DNA from: Methylobacterium radiodurans
Lineage (GTDB): Bacteria > Pseudomonadota > Alphaproteobacteria > Rhizobiales > Beijerinckiaceae
Direction of reading: 5' to 3'
Assembly: GCF_003173735.1 (NCBI RefSeq)
Contig: NZ_CP029551.1
Location: 1,057,001-1,121,000 of the forward strand
DNA: 64,000 nt
Below are positions 33,468 to 43,133 of the stretch, piece by piece; position 1 is the first letter of the stretch, and the number at the start of each line of letters is the position of its first letter. The position numbers and the translations under genes were made by a program. Below the pieces are notes generated by a model. The model worked only from the letters and a program-made list of their open reading frames with translations, did no database searches and was not told the DNA's origin.

Positions 33468-34539
33468 CTTCTCGGACGGACTCTAAGCGGATGCCGTCGA
33501 TTTCCGCGGCGAGCGGCGTGAGTCAAAGAGCAGGGCCGAATCCGCATGCCGGTCGTTCATTCCGTGCGAGGTTGCAGTGCGGAGGCTCGACTGGTTGCCT
33601 TGGCCGGCCTGCATGCATGGCAGCCAAAGCCGGATCGAGACAATTTCCCATCGGGCATCTCTCTTCGACTTCCCGAACTCGCGGGTCGTCGCATCGAGTC
33701 GCACCGTCCGTGAATGTGTTCTTGCTCGGAATTATGGACGCTGAGGCCGAAGTGCTTCCCCTTCCGTCGATGCCAAAGACCGGTGCCGTGCCGACCGGCA
33801 TGTCGCGGCAGGTCGGTCGGCATGCGCGGCAACGATCCGGTCCCTGATTACCCGGGGCCTCGGCCACGTCCACAGACGAGATAGTCGGTCAGTTTGTCTC
33901 GTCCATGTCGAGTTTCTGTCAAAGCATGCCGACTTCGGATGGCATAAAAAGGATAGTATAATTCAAAAAAGCGTTGTCATCTGCGATGATTTCCGAGCAA
34001 ATCGCGCTAAGTCCGGACTTGACGGATCGATAGGTGACGATCAAATCTGAAGCTGTTCCGCAGGTTGGGCGGCCGTGAAAGCCGCTTGGACGAGTGAATG
34101 CTTGCAAGGTATGGCCTATTATCTTGGTATGATTGCCGTAGTCGTCGACCTGCATCGTCGGCGCGGCCTCTTCGCCGCCCGGTCCACCTCCCTGCCAGCT
34201 GCTCGGCTGACCTGGCGCAACAGTACCGTCCGAAGTCGGCATAATCCGTCGCTCTCGGTTGTTCGGGGAAGCTGGCGAGATCGCAGAAGGCATGCGGAAC
34301 CTGCACGGTGAACGTCAGCAGCGCGGCTTCGAGTTGTCGGCTCAGGTTGGGATCAGTCCCGGCACACGTGATGGTGCGAAGGCAGCCGTCGTTCCGCACG
34401 AAGATGTCGTGCCGCAAGGGCCGAGCGAGGAACTGCAGATGCCCGAGGTGGTCCACCGGGACCCGATTGCCGTCGTCCCATGGGCAGGCGAAAGGCAGCG
34501 GTCACCGAACGGTCAGCGCGGCACGCCGGGCGCGTCGCG
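33468..34539. other. Decayed, gene-poor stretch
   Basis: About 1.1 kb downstream of the IS remnants with no convincing intact gene. A reverse frame at 34007-34456 (LQFLARPLRHDIFVRNDG) is protein-like for part of its length but loses coherence, so it may be a broken gene of unknown type. Confidence 0.4.
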
Positions 34540-34806
34540 ATGAAGCCCGATCCCATGACCCTCGATCTGCTGGCGACGCTCGACGTCGTCGACGACGACG
34601 TCTGCGCGGTGGTGGATGCCTATCTGGCCGATCCGCGGCCGCGCATGATCGGTTTCGGGGATGGCTATCGGATCGACCCCTCGGCCGCGGTCGAGGCCCA
34701 CCCTTTCGCCGATCAGCTAATCCGGCAGCCCTGGGCCTCCGACGAGTTGCGTCGGGCGGCGGTCCGCGCCGCCATCCTGCTGGCACGGCCCGAACGAGCA
34801 GCGTGA
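34540..34806 (+). CDS. Small hypothetical protein
   Basis: 88-aa soluble protein starting MKPDPMTLDLLATLDVVDDD, with a compact helical look (FADQLIRQPWASDELRRAAV) and a basic C-terminus. Residue use is protein-like and distinct from neighbouring junk frames. I do not recognise it. It stands alone before a broken esterase. Confidence 0.48.
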   Translation: MKPDPMTLDLLATLDVVDDDVCAVVDAYLADPRPRMIGFGDGYRIDPSAAVEAHPFADQLIRQPWASDELRRAAVRAAILLARPERAA

Positions 34807-34848
34807 CGTCTACTGCCATGCAGTCGTTGCAAGCGTGCGTCGGCTGAG

Positions 34849-35115
34849 GTGACCGAAGGCAACCAGGGCGGCGAGGTGCGCAAGATCGGCTACATCGGCC
34901 TGGTGCGCATTAAGGATTCTGCAAAGAAGGCCCGCAAACCGGTGACCGAAGGTATGCTTGCCTTCACGATCGAGAACTTCGACAAGGTCGACGACCGGCA
35001 CATCATCGTCGGAAGCGACAACAATCTGCCGTTTACGGCCAGCCGGGACACGCACCAAGTGGACGACGACGACTTCGTGCTGCTCGAGGTGAATGATTTT
35101 TTGATGACGAAGTAG
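34849..35115 (+). pseudogene. Phytase-like esterase, C-terminal fragment
   Basis: The frame reads EVRKIGYIGLVRIKD, VTEGMLAFTIENFDKVDDRH, IIVGSDNNLPFTASR and DDDFVLLEVNDFLMTK. This is the end of an esterase-like/phytase-like beta-propeller family, where the expected D-N-N-(L/F)-P-F motif is present. About 80 residues remain of several hundred and there is no signal peptide or earlier blade, so it is a 3' remnant. Confidence 0.55.
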
Positions 35116-35829
35116 GGGGCCGGTGCCCGAAGCCTCCGCACGAGGTCCCGGGACACCTGATTGAGATCGTTGCCGCGATGCGGCGGCGGCAATACCCCTC
35201 GGACGTGCATGGGACGGCTCTGCAGGAGACGGTTCTGCACAGCCTCGTCGAAGCGCGCCTCGCCCATCTCAAGATCGCCGAAGCGTGGTTCCTGAATGGC
35301 GCCACCTTCGAAGCCATGGACCTTTGCCGGACGAGTTGGAACGGTCGCTTGGTCTTCGGTCGCCGTCCCGAGCTGGAGCGGCGTCGCAAGAGCATGATCA
35401 ACTGCGACGGCTGGCGGGGAAACCGCCTGCGCCTCTGCTACACATGCGGCGACCGCATCCTGCTGGGCGACCATCACTTCCGCTTCGCGCCGCAGCCGGC
35501 ACCTGCCTGCTTGCCTTCCGCGGCAGGCAGCGCGGGCTCGCCACAGCCTGCATCTGCCATGGCACACTTTGTCATGATCGCGACGACCGGGAGACAAACA
35601 AGCCACCTATATCACTCATCGTGCGCCTGAACGAAATGAAGACGCATCGATGGGGAGCATGCCAAAGCCCGTCGGAGTGCATCGCGGCCGAGGCATGCCT
35701 ATTAGACGCGGCTTAAATCATCCGGGCCATTTTGCAGATGTCGTCGACCTTCGATTTCTCGAAGACGGTTGACTGCGAACGCGGACGGATATTTCGGGAG
35801 CATCTGCAGCCAATGGAGAGGATTCCGCA
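35116..35829. other. No convincing gene
   Basis: About 700 bases. A forward frame at 35178-35630 is open but has no recognisable motif and an atypical residue mix, so I leave it uncalled. The last part should contain the promoter of the small secreted protein at 35830. Confidence 0.35.
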
Positions 35830-36096
35830 ATGAGGAAGACTGTCAAGCAACTGACGGTCGTGATGGTCTTCGGCTCGGCGGCCTTGGTCGCGACGGGCGC
35901 CTCCGCCTTCGAGCGTGGCGGCCATGCCGGCGGCCCAGGGTGGGCGCGCGGTGGTCACGGCTTGGGTCCAGGCGGCCATCGCGCGTTCCGGGGAGGCGGC
36001 CATGGAGGGGTCGCTCCCGGATTCTATCGGGGTCGCCGCCACGGCGGGGCGGGGGCGTTTGCGGGACGTGGCTACTATCGCCCGCAACGTCACTAG
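35830..36096 (+). CDS. Small secreted Gly/His-rich protein
   Basis: 88-aa protein with a signal peptide (MRKTVKQLTVVMVFGSAALV, cleavage near GASAFE). The mature part is low-complexity Gly, His and Arg (RGGHGLGPGGHRAFRGGGHG) ending GYYRPQRH. A GGAGAGG site precedes ATG 35830. Such proteins are common in Methylobacteriaceae and may bind metal or the cell surface; no function is known. Confidence 0.6.
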   Translation: MRKTVKQLTVVMVFGSAALVATGASAFERGGHAGGPGWARGGHGLGPGGHRAFRGGGHGGVAPGFYRGRRHGGAGAFAGRGYYRPQRH

Positions 36097-36465
36097 GACG
36101 ACTTCGAAGCCGCCGCCTGCCAGACTTGCTCTCGGCTTGCTTCGGCGCTCTGAAGCTCGCGCTTCGGCCCTGCGCCCGGGGCCTGCGCGGGCGGTGCTGG
36201 AGGCAGTCGGACCGATTAGTCGGTAGGCTGCCGCCTCGGGCGGAGGCGTTGCCGCGATCAACTGCGGACGGCTGCCGATCGAGACGACCGCCACCTTGAA
36301 CGCCAAGCCCCGGCATCGGCGGCACACCTTTGCGCCCGCGGGATCGAAGGCATCTGCGTTCTTTAACGCGACCGACGAAAGCGAGGTTGCGCTTTCAAGC
36401 GGCTGCAGGTGCGTGGCGCTCCCGAGTGGTGCCGTATTCCAATTGTTTCGAGATTCGGAGAACCG
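36097..36465. other. No gene seen
   Basis: About 370 bases upstream of the MscS gene with no credible frame or hairpin. Confidence 0.4.
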
Positions 36466-37590
36466 ATGCAGCGGACGGATGCTGTCCTGATCGAGGCAAC
36501 GCGGTGGATGCATTGGTTGCCGGGCTGGGCACAGAGTATCGCCCTGGTTCTCGGCTGCTTTGCCGTCGTGCTGCCCCTTCATCAGATCGCGTATCGTTTT
36601 CTGACACGGGCGTTTCAAGGTCGCAGCCTGTTCTGGCGCTCCCTCGTCGGACGGACGCAAGGTCCCACACGGCTCGGCCTCATCATCGTCGCGGTCGGTG
36701 CCGCGTCGGCGATCGCGCCGGTGTCGCGGGAAGTCCGGGTTCTGGTGAACCACACCCTGCTCGTAGGTCTCGTCGCACTCGCCGGTTGGTGCTGCTCGAT
36801 CGCGATCCATATCTCGACGGTGATCTACCTGCGCCGATTCAAACTCGACGCGGAAGACAATCTGCTCGCGCGGAAGCACTTCACTCAGATGCGCATTCTG
36901 GAACGCGCAGCCGTGACTCTCGTGGCTCTGGTGACGCTGGCGATATGTCTGATGACGTTCGAGCCTGTACGGCAATACGGCGTCAGTCTCCTCGCCTCGG
37001 CCGGAGCCGCCGGGTTGATCCTCGGCCTCGCGATGCAGCCAGTCCTCTCGAACCTCGTCGCCGGCATCCAGATCGCGATCACGCAGCCGATCAAGATAGA
37101 GGATGCGGTCATCGTGGAGAACGAATGGGGCTGGGTCGAGGAGATCAACTCGACATATGTCGTCGTACGACTCTGGGACTGGCGGCGGCTCGTTGTTCCG
37201 TTGACCTATTTCATTCAGAAGCCATTTCAAAATTGGACGCGCGAAGGCTCGTCGCTCATCGGCAGCGTCTTCCTCTATGTTGATCATACGACGCCGATCG
37301 CGGCCATGCGGTCGAAGCTTGCGGAGATCGCCGCGCAGTCGAGTCTGTGGGACCGCAAAGTCGTCAATCTCCAGGTTTCGGACATGCGGGAGAACGTGAT
37401 CGAGGTCCGAATGCTGGTGAGCGCCCGCAATGCTTCGCAGGCTTGGGATCTGCGATGCGAAGTCCGCGAGAAGATGGTCGGCTTCCTGCAAACCGAGCTT
37501 CCCGGCGCACTGCCGCGACTTCGGACGGAATGGCTCCGGACCGAACGTGACCCCGCGCCGCGGTCCGGCGTGCGCGCCCTTGCATCGTGA
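36466..37590 (+). CDS. MscS-family mechanosensitive channel
   Basis: 374-aa inner-membrane protein. Hydrophobic helices at about 15-35, 70-85, 90-120 and 150-175 are followed by the pore-lining helix and turn of MscS (YGVSLLASAGAAGLILGLAM, QPVLSNLVAGIQIAITQPIK). The cytoplasmic beta domain comes next (IEDAVIVENEWGWVEEINST). It opens under membrane tension to release solutes. ATG 36466 is chosen for its GGAG site 6 bases upstream; the in-frame start at 36409 would add 19 unlikely residues. It is single-gene. Confidence 0.88.
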   Translation: MQRTDAVLIEATRWMHWLPGWAQSIALVLGCFAVVLPLHQIAYRFLTRAFQGRSLFWRSLVGRTQGPTRLGLIIVAVGAASAIAPVSREVRVLVNHTLLVGLVALAGWCCSIAIHISTVIYLRRFKLDAEDNLLARKHFTQMRILERAAVTLVALVTLAICLMTFEPVRQYGVSLLASAGAAGLILGLAMQPVLSNLVAGIQIAITQPIKIEDAVIVENEWGWVEEINSTYVVVRLWDWRRLVVPLTYFIQKPFQNWTREGSSLIGSVFLYVDHTTPIAAMRSKLAEIAAQSSLWDRKVVNLQVSDMRENVIEVRMLVSARNASQAWDLRCEVREKMVGFLQTELPGALPRLRTEWLRTERDPAPRSGVRALAS

Positions 37591-38071
37591 CGGCACGCCG
37601 GAAATGCATGTCGGCTTCAGCACAGCAATTGGCCGAACCCGCCGCCGTTACTCGTTCCAAGAGGGTGAAGATCGGAAGCCGGACTATCCGGATCACCCAC
37701 CGTGACTCGGGCTGTCCGAATTTCGGTGTGGGATCTCGCTGCTGGGTGCCGCGGCTAGGGCGGGATTTGACAGGTGGACGGAGCGCAGACGCGCTCGCAC
37801 CGTGTAGACGATATCCGTCCCCTACAATTGTCTGGATGAGGAATTCCTTGCGATCGACGAGCCTCATCTTGTCCAATCAGCGGTGCGCACTGCCAACGCC
37901 AATGCACCGCGGACCGACGGAAAGGACCTATGGCAGGCTGAGCTGCATGATGCCGTCGAGTGGCGCTTCGCACATCCTCGGAGACCCGACGCCTGCTCCC
38001 GCCTGCCGTGACCTAGCCGGCCTCGCCGCTTCATCAACGACGCGGCCCGAACGGTTGCTGTTCCAGGTGCG
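37591..38071. other. No gene seen
   Basis: About 480 bases between the channel and the DedA gene. Open frames here are short and without recognisable sequence. Confidence 0.4.
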
Positions 38072-38734
38072 TTGCGTGCCTGCAGCCACGCCTCTGCAGG
38101 TGCCGCTCGCGAGGAGGTTGCGCTGATCGACTGGATCGTGACCGCGATCGAGCGGACCGGCTATCTCGGCGTCTTCCTGCTGATGCTGATCGACAACGTC
38201 TTTCCGCCGATCCCATCCGAGGTGATCATGCCGCTGGCAGGCTTTGCCGCGGCGCGCGGCCAACTCTGCCTCGTCGGCGTGTTCCTCGCCGGCACGGCCG
38301 GATCGCTCTCCGGCGCGCTGGTCTGGTACGGCGTGGGGCGCTGGCTCGGACACGAGCGCTTGCGACACTTCGCGGCCCGGCACGGGCGCTGGCTCACCCT
38401 GAGCCCGGCGGAGGTCGATCGGGCCGGCGCCTGGTTCGCCCGGCGCGGCGGCGTCACCGTCCTGCTCGGGCGCGTCGTACCGGGCGTGCGCAGCCTGATC
38501 TCGGTGCCGGCTGGGGTGGCCGGTATGCCACTCACGCCCTTTCTGGCCTACTCGGCTCTCGGCACGATCGTCTGGACCGGGCTGCTGACGGCGGCCGGCT
38601 ACGGGCTTGGCGAGAATTACCGCAGCGTGAGCCGCCTCATCGAGCCGTTCGGCAACGGCGTGCTGGTCCTGGCGCTCGTGCTCTACCTCTACCGTGTCGC
38701 CACCTACGGACGCCGGAGCGGCGTTCGGGGCTGA
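38072..38734 (+). CDS. DedA-family membrane protein
   Basis: 220-aa polytopic protein of the DedA/SNARE-associated family, proposed undecaprenyl-phosphate or lipid flippases. Family marks: NVFPPIPSEVIMPLAGFAAA near the N-terminus and LLGRVVPGVRSLISVPAGVA with the conserved Arg residues and Pro-Gly, flanked by helices. The start is uncertain: TTG 38072 gives the full N-terminus, but a shorter form starting near VALIDWIV at about 38117 is equally plausible. It is followed by a cation antiporter gene on the same strand, about 100 bases on. Confidence 0.86.
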   Translation: MRACSHASAGAAREEVALIDWIVTAIERTGYLGVFLLMLIDNVFPPIPSEVIMPLAGFAAARGQLCLVGVFLAGTAGSLSGALVWYGVGRWLGHERLRHFAARHGRWLTLSPAEVDRAGAWFARRGGVTVLLGRVVPGVRSLISVPAGVAGMPLTPFLAYSALGTIVWTGLLTAAGYGLGENYRSVSRLIEPFGNGVLVLALVLYLYRVATYGRRSGVRG

Positions 38735-38831
38735 GACGCGGCAGAAACAGTCCTTTGCCAGCGTCATCGCGCGACGCTCCCTTCAGCGGAACGCGAACAG
38801 GCTGGCCGTGACATGCCGTAGAGGAGTTCGC

Positions 38832-40133
38832 GTGAAACGCTTTCTGATCCTGGTTGCCGTCGCGGTCATGGCAACCCTCCCGGCCCTCCTGCTGCGCACG
38901 ACGGGCTGGCGGCCCAGCCCGCTCCTTGATGCCGCCGCCTTCGGCAGCGCCATCCTGGCGGCGGGCTTCCTGCTGTCTTGGGGAGCGGAGACGGCCGAGC
39001 AGCATATCGCGCAAGGCCTGATCCTGGCCGTGGTCGCCTTGGTGACCGTGCTGCCGGAATACGCGGTCGATCTCTACTACGCCTACAAGGCCGGGATCGA
39101 GGGTCCGGGGTCGCAATACGTTCATTATGCCGCCGCCAACATGACCGGCGCCAACCGATTGCTCGTCGGCCTAGCCTGGCCCCTGATGGTTTTCCTGCAT
39201 TGGACGAAGGACCGGCACCGCGCGGTCGATCTCGCCCCTGTCAATGCGGTCGAGATCGGCTTCCTGCTGGTTGCCAGCCTCTACGCCTTCGTCATCCTGT
39301 TCAAGCGCAGCATCTCCGTCGTGGATTTCGTCGTGCTCGCCGGCATCTTTGCGGCCTACGTCTGGCGCGTGCGCAACCTGCCAAAAAGCGACAACCCGGA
39401 CGAGACGGAGGAGCCGGGGCCGGCTGCTGCTCTGAACACCTTGTCTCCCGGCCGGCAATGGGCCGCGATCGGAACTCTCGTGGCTGTGGCTTGCGGCGTC
39501 ATCCTCGCCTCGGCCGAACCCTTCGCTGAGGCCATGGTGGGCGCCGGCCGGGCGATCGGACTCAACGAGTTCCTGCTGATCCAGTGGCTGGCGCCCCTGG
39601 CCAGCGAGGCGCCAGCGATTTCGGTGGCGGTGCTGTTCGTGCTGGCCAACCGTGCCGGCGACGGGCTGATCGCCATGATCAGCGACAAGATCAATCAGTG
39701 GACGCTGCTCGTCGGCATGCTGCCGCTCGCCCTGAGCGTCGGCGCGGGCGCGATGAGCCCCCTGCCGCTCGACGCGCGCCAGGGCGAGGAGTTCTTCCTA
39801 ACGGCAGCGCAGTCGCTGCTCGGCATCGCGCTCCTGCTGCGCCTGCGCCTCGGCCTCTGGTCCGCGCTGACGCTGGCGGGGCTGTTTGCCGTGCAGGTCG
39901 GGCTGGCCTTCGTCTACCGCAACGACGAGGCGCGCACGATCGCGACGCTGACTTGGCTCGCCTGGGTCTATCTCGGCCTTGCCGGCGTACTGTTCCTGAT
40001 CAACGGACGCCGCCTTGTGGCCTTGGCGCGCACCGTTCTCACCGGTCAGCCGTCCGAGGATCTCTCGGATGGAACACGAACCGACCCGGAGCCACCGGCA
40101 GACGAGAGCAGAGTCCCGTCTACGGCTCGCTGA
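38832..40133 (+). CDS. Sodium/calcium exchanger-family antiporter
   Basis: 433-aa membrane protein with about ten helices arranged as two inverted halves. Family-like motifs: VVALVTVLPEYAVDLYYAYK in the first half and LAPLASEAPAISVAVLFVLA in the second, where acidic residues next to small residues form the ion site. It should exchange Ca2+ or another cation for Na+ or H+. GTG 38832 is chosen for the GAGGAG site just before it. A hydrophilic Asp/Glu/Pro-rich tail ends the protein. The convergent neighbour is the PepSY protein. Confidence 0.8.
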   Translation: MKRFLILVAVAVMATLPALLLRTTGWRPSPLLDAAAFGSAILAAGFLLSWGAETAEQHIAQGLILAVVALVTVLPEYAVDLYYAYKAGIEGPGSQYVHYAAANMTGANRLLVGLAWPLMVFLHWTKDRHRAVDLAPVNAVEIGFLLVASLYAFVILFKRSISVVDFVVLAGIFAAYVWRVRNLPKSDNPDETEEPGPAAALNTLSPGRQWAAIGTLVAVACGVILASAEPFAEAMVGAGRAIGLNEFLLIQWLAPLASEAPAISVAVLFVLANRAGDGLIAMISDKINQWTLLVGMLPLALSVGAGAMSPLPLDARQGEEFFLTAAQSLLGIALLLRLRLGLWSALTLAGLFAVQVGLAFVYRNDEARTIATLTWLAWVYLGLAGVLFLINGRRLVALARTVLTGQPSEDLSDGTRTDPEPPADESRVPSTAR

Positions 40134-40180
40134 TCGGCACGGTTTGGACGGAGCCGAGAACTCCGCCCAGTGCCGCCGAC

Positions 40181-40771
40181 CTACTTGCTCGGCATGATCT
40201 TTCCGTCCGCCCCGATCCTAATCTCCTGCGACTGGCTGCCGGTCATGACCGTAATCTTGTACTGCACGCTGCTGGTCTCACGCTCGATCTCCGCTTCGGC
40301 CGCCTTGCCGCCTGCCTTCTGCTCGGCGGTCGCGACCGCCTGCCTCAGGCTCGTGGGGGCGTTCTGCACGTCGGAGGGCTTCAAGCGGATGAAGTAGCTC
40401 TCGATCGGATGGTTGTCGCTCTTGGTCACCTGCCCCGTGGTCGCGTCGATGTGGTAGTCGGTGAGCTTACCATCGCTGCCGAGCACCTTGATTTCAAAGT
40501 ACGGCTTGCCGTTCCTGCTCTCGAAGTCGGCCTCGATCGCGCGACCAAGTCCCTTGCTCTCGGCCGTGTCGAGAGTCTGTGCGAGCGAGACCTTGGCGGT
40601 CTGCAGACCTTCGTGCTCACGCTCCTTGTGACCGGTCGTGCCGTGGGCGGGTTGCGCAGCACCCGAAGGAGCGGCCGCAAGGGCTGGCGCCTGTGTGGAC
40701 GGGCTCGTCTGGGCAACAGCAAAGCTGGTCAGGAGGAGGAAGGGTGCGAGGGGAGGGGCGATCCGGGACAT
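40181..40771 (-). CDS. Exported PepSY-domain protein
   Basis: 196-aa periplasmic protein with a signal peptide (MSRIAPPLAPFLLLTSFAVA), a Pro/Ala linker with His-rich TTGHKEREHEG, and two PepSY-like units. The first is SLAQTLDTAESKGLGRAIEA, FEIKVLGSDGKLTDYHID; the second is LRQAVATAEQKAGGKAAEAE, YKITVMTGSQSQEIRIG. PepSY domains are often inhibitors of peptidases or sensors near metal proteins. ATG 40771 gives the signal peptide immediately; the longer frame does not. Confidence 0.8.
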   Translation of the reverse strand: MSRIAPPLAPFLLLTSFAVAQTSPSTQAPALAAAPSGAAQPAHGTTGHKEREHEGLQTAKVSLAQTLDTAESKGLGRAIEADFESRNGKPYFEIKVLGSDGKLTDYHIDATTGQVTKSDNHPIESYFIRLKPSDVQNAPTSLRQAVATAEQKAGGKAAEAEIERETSSVQYKITVMTGSQSQEIRIGADGKIMPSK

Positions 40772-41040
40772 GGCGTCTCCTGCAAGATGATGGACAGCCG
40801 CAAAGCTGTGCGGCCTCAACGCTGGAGACGCCTTGCGTGAAGCGCCCGCCAGCCGCTCGGCGCGGTGCTCGCGCCGGAATAGCCGATGTCCTAGGTCTGA
40901 ATCGGTACCGCAGGGCCGAGCCCCGTGCGGTCAAGCGTGGCATCGTGGCCGCCGCAGGTCGGATCTGGAACGCACAAAGCGGAGGAGGGTTCATACGCGG
41001 ACACCATAAAGCGCAGCCCGCGCCCCGTTGCAGCGCCACG

Positions 41041-42618
41041 ATGCAACGGGCTGCCATCCGAGGACCAAACGCGCCGATGCATCATCCGTCCCATACGGCA
41101 TCGGTCGCGCTCACGGGCGGGGCGAAGCTGCTGCAGCCAAGCCTGACCTGCTGGCGCGTCGAGCGCGCAGCCCGCTTTGCCCCGATCGTCGATGCCGCCG
41201 CCTACTTCGCGCATCTGCGCTGCGCCCTTCTGCGCGCCCGCCACGCAGTTTTGTTCATCGGCTGGGAGTTCGACACCCGCATCAAGCTTGACCCCGACCA
41301 CCCGTTGCCGGGTCTGCCAGAGGAACTCGGCCCTTTCCTGTCGGAACTCGGCCGGCGCAGGCCGGAGCTGAGTATCCGCGTGCTGCAGTGGAATTTAGGA
41401 GTCCTCGGCACGCTGGCGCGCGGCACGACGCCGCTCTACCTCCTGAACTGGATGCGGGCCCGCGGCTTCGAGTTCAGGCTCGACAATGCTCACCCGCCCG
41501 GAGCCTCGCATCACCAGAAGATCGTGGTGATCGACGACGCGCTCGCTTTCTGCGGCGGCATCGACATGACAGACGACCGCTGGGACACTCGCGACCATGC
41601 CGACCAGGACATGCGCCGGGTGCGCCCGTCAGGACGCGCATACGCGCCGTTCCACGACGCCGCGGTCGCGGTCGACGGCGCTGCCGCCGCCGCTCTCGGT
41701 GTCCTGGCCCGTGAGCGCTGGCATCGCGCCACTGGCGAACGCGTCGCGCCGCCGAGGCCCCCTACACATGATCCCTGGCCCGACGGGCTGAGGCCACTTC
41801 TGCGCGACATGCAGGTGGGGATCGCCCGGACCGCGCCGTCCTTTCGCGGTCGCCCCAACGTGCAAGAGATCGAGCAACTCTACCTCGCCGCCATCGCGGC
41901 CGCGCGACACACGATCTATATTGAGAGTCAGTACTTCGCCGCACGCTGCATTGCCGAGGCCATGGCATCCCGTCTCAGGGAGCCGGACGGGCCGGAGATC
42001 GTCGTGATCAATCCCGAGCGTGCCATGGGCTGGCTCGAGGAAGCGGCCATGGGGCGGGGACGCGGCCGTGTTCTGGCGCATATCCGCGGCGCGGATCGCT
42101 TCGGACGATTTCGCATCTATCGTCCGGTGACCGCAGCCGGGCAGCCGATCTATGTACATGCCAAGGTGCTGATCGTCGACGACTGCCTGCTGAAGATCGG
42201 CTCATCCAACCTGAACAACCGCTCGATGGGCCTCGACACCGAGTGCGATCTGGCAGTCGAAGCCATGCCTGGCCATGCGACCGATCGATCCGTAGCGGCA
42301 GAGATTCTCGGCTTGCGCGACGCGCTTCTCGGCGAGCACCTCGGCATTCCACCGGACGATATCGCCCGCACCCTGGCGCGCACGGGTTCGCTGATTGCGG
42401 CGATCGAGTCTCTCCGCAGCGACACTGGGCGTACATTGATTCCCTTGGACGCATCAGCCGCAGGAGCCGTGCTGCCGTTGAGCGAGAGCGAACTTCTCGA
42501 CCCCGAGCAGCCCGAGCCGGTATGGAGAGCCGTGCTGCACGCGCTCGCCGATCGGCGTCGCCGTCGTGCGCATCCGCTGCACCGCGGAGCCGAACGAGCG
42601 GGCGTCTCAAGCGAATGA
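41041..42618 (+). CDS. Phospholipase D-family protein
   Basis: 525-aa protein with two PLD/HKD motifs: HHQKIVVIDDALAFCGGID and HAKVLIVDDCLLKIGSSNLN, each followed by the usual Gly-(Gly/Ser)-x-N/D run (NRSMGLDTE). Both His-Lys-Asp triads look intact, so hydrolase or transphosphatidylation activity on phospholipids is likely. No signal peptide is obvious. Long charged C-terminus (ADRRRRRAHPLHRGAERAG). Start at ATG 41041 or 41077 (MHHPSHTA); the frame extends upstream but overlaps the PepSY gene antisense and looks non-coding. Confidence 0.85.
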   Translation: MQRAAIRGPNAPMHHPSHTASVALTGGAKLLQPSLTCWRVERAARFAPIVDAAAYFAHLRCALLRARHAVLFIGWEFDTRIKLDPDHPLPGLPEELGPFLSELGRRRPELSIRVLQWNLGVLGTLARGTTPLYLLNWMRARGFEFRLDNAHPPGASHHQKIVVIDDALAFCGGIDMTDDRWDTRDHADQDMRRVRPSGRAYAPFHDAAVAVDGAAAAALGVLARERWHRATGERVAPPRPPTHDPWPDGLRPLLRDMQVGIARTAPSFRGRPNVQEIEQLYLAAIAAARHTIYIESQYFAARCIAEAMASRLREPDGPEIVVINPERAMGWLEEAAMGRGRGRVLAHIRGADRFGRFRIYRPVTAAGQPIYVHAKVLIVDDCLLKIGSSNLNNRSMGLDTECDLAVEAMPGHATDRSVAAEILGLRDALLGEHLGIPPDDIARTLARTGSLIAAIESLRSDTGRTLIPLDASAAGAVLPLSESELLDPEQPEPVWRAVLHALADRRRRRAHPLHRGAERAGVSSE

Positions 42619-42693
42619 CTCTCCTCTGATCTTCAGCAGGTCGACTGTGCGCCTGTTGAGGTCGTCGAGCGCCGCGATCACCTTCAGGTTGGA

Positions 42694-43011
42694 TTGGTAG
42701 GCACCCATCGCCACGCGCGACCCGGCGAATACCGTCACAGGATTGACGCTGGGCGGCGCGAGATTGCCCTGCTCGATGTGCCTGCTCCCGGGAGCTGGAT
42801 TTCCGTTGACGATCTGCTGAACGGTCTGCCGATCGTCTCCGCCAACGATGCAGCCGTGCCCCTCGCGGTCGCACTCGCCGGTACTGAGGAGGCCTTCGTC
42901 GCTCGCTTGAATGCCGCGGCGTGGCGGCTCGGAATGAGTATGACGCATGACGAGAACGTATGGGACGATCCAGGGCCGTCCCACCATGCGACAGCGAGCG
43001 ACCTCCTGTGA
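42694..43011 (+). pseudogene. D-alanyl-D-alanine carboxypeptidase (S11) fragment
   Basis: The frame contains ISVDDLLNGLPIVSANDAAV, then LAVALAGTEEAFVARLNAAA, WRLGMSMTHDENVWDDPGP and ATASDLL. These align with S11 penicillin-binding peptidases, including the S-x-N motif (SAN). The catalytic SxxK and the KTG box are absent and the frame ends abruptly, so it is an internal fragment. Confidence 0.5.
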
Positions 43012-43133
43012 CTGGCCCCCGCTTTGAAGCGGGGATGGGACCGAGACCGGAAAAGGCTCTGCCACGGCTCGGTCACGAAGCAGTGATATGGCCCTTCCGA
43101 CGATCTGCGGATGGAGCAAGGAAGGGCGGCGTG

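Noticed and set aside
34007..34456. Reverse frame LQFLARPLRHDIFVRNDG
   Set aside because: Partly protein-like but loses coherence after about 80 residues and no family was recognised; at most a broken gene.
35178..35630. Forward frame of 150 codons
   Set aside because: No recognisable motif or family and the 3' part is low-quality; left uncalled.
42607..43119. Reverse frame ending YQSNLKVIAALDDLNRRTVD, resembling a flagellar rod C-terminus
   Set aside because: The opposite strand in the same place aligns better with an S11 peptidase; resemblance is limited to about 30 residues.
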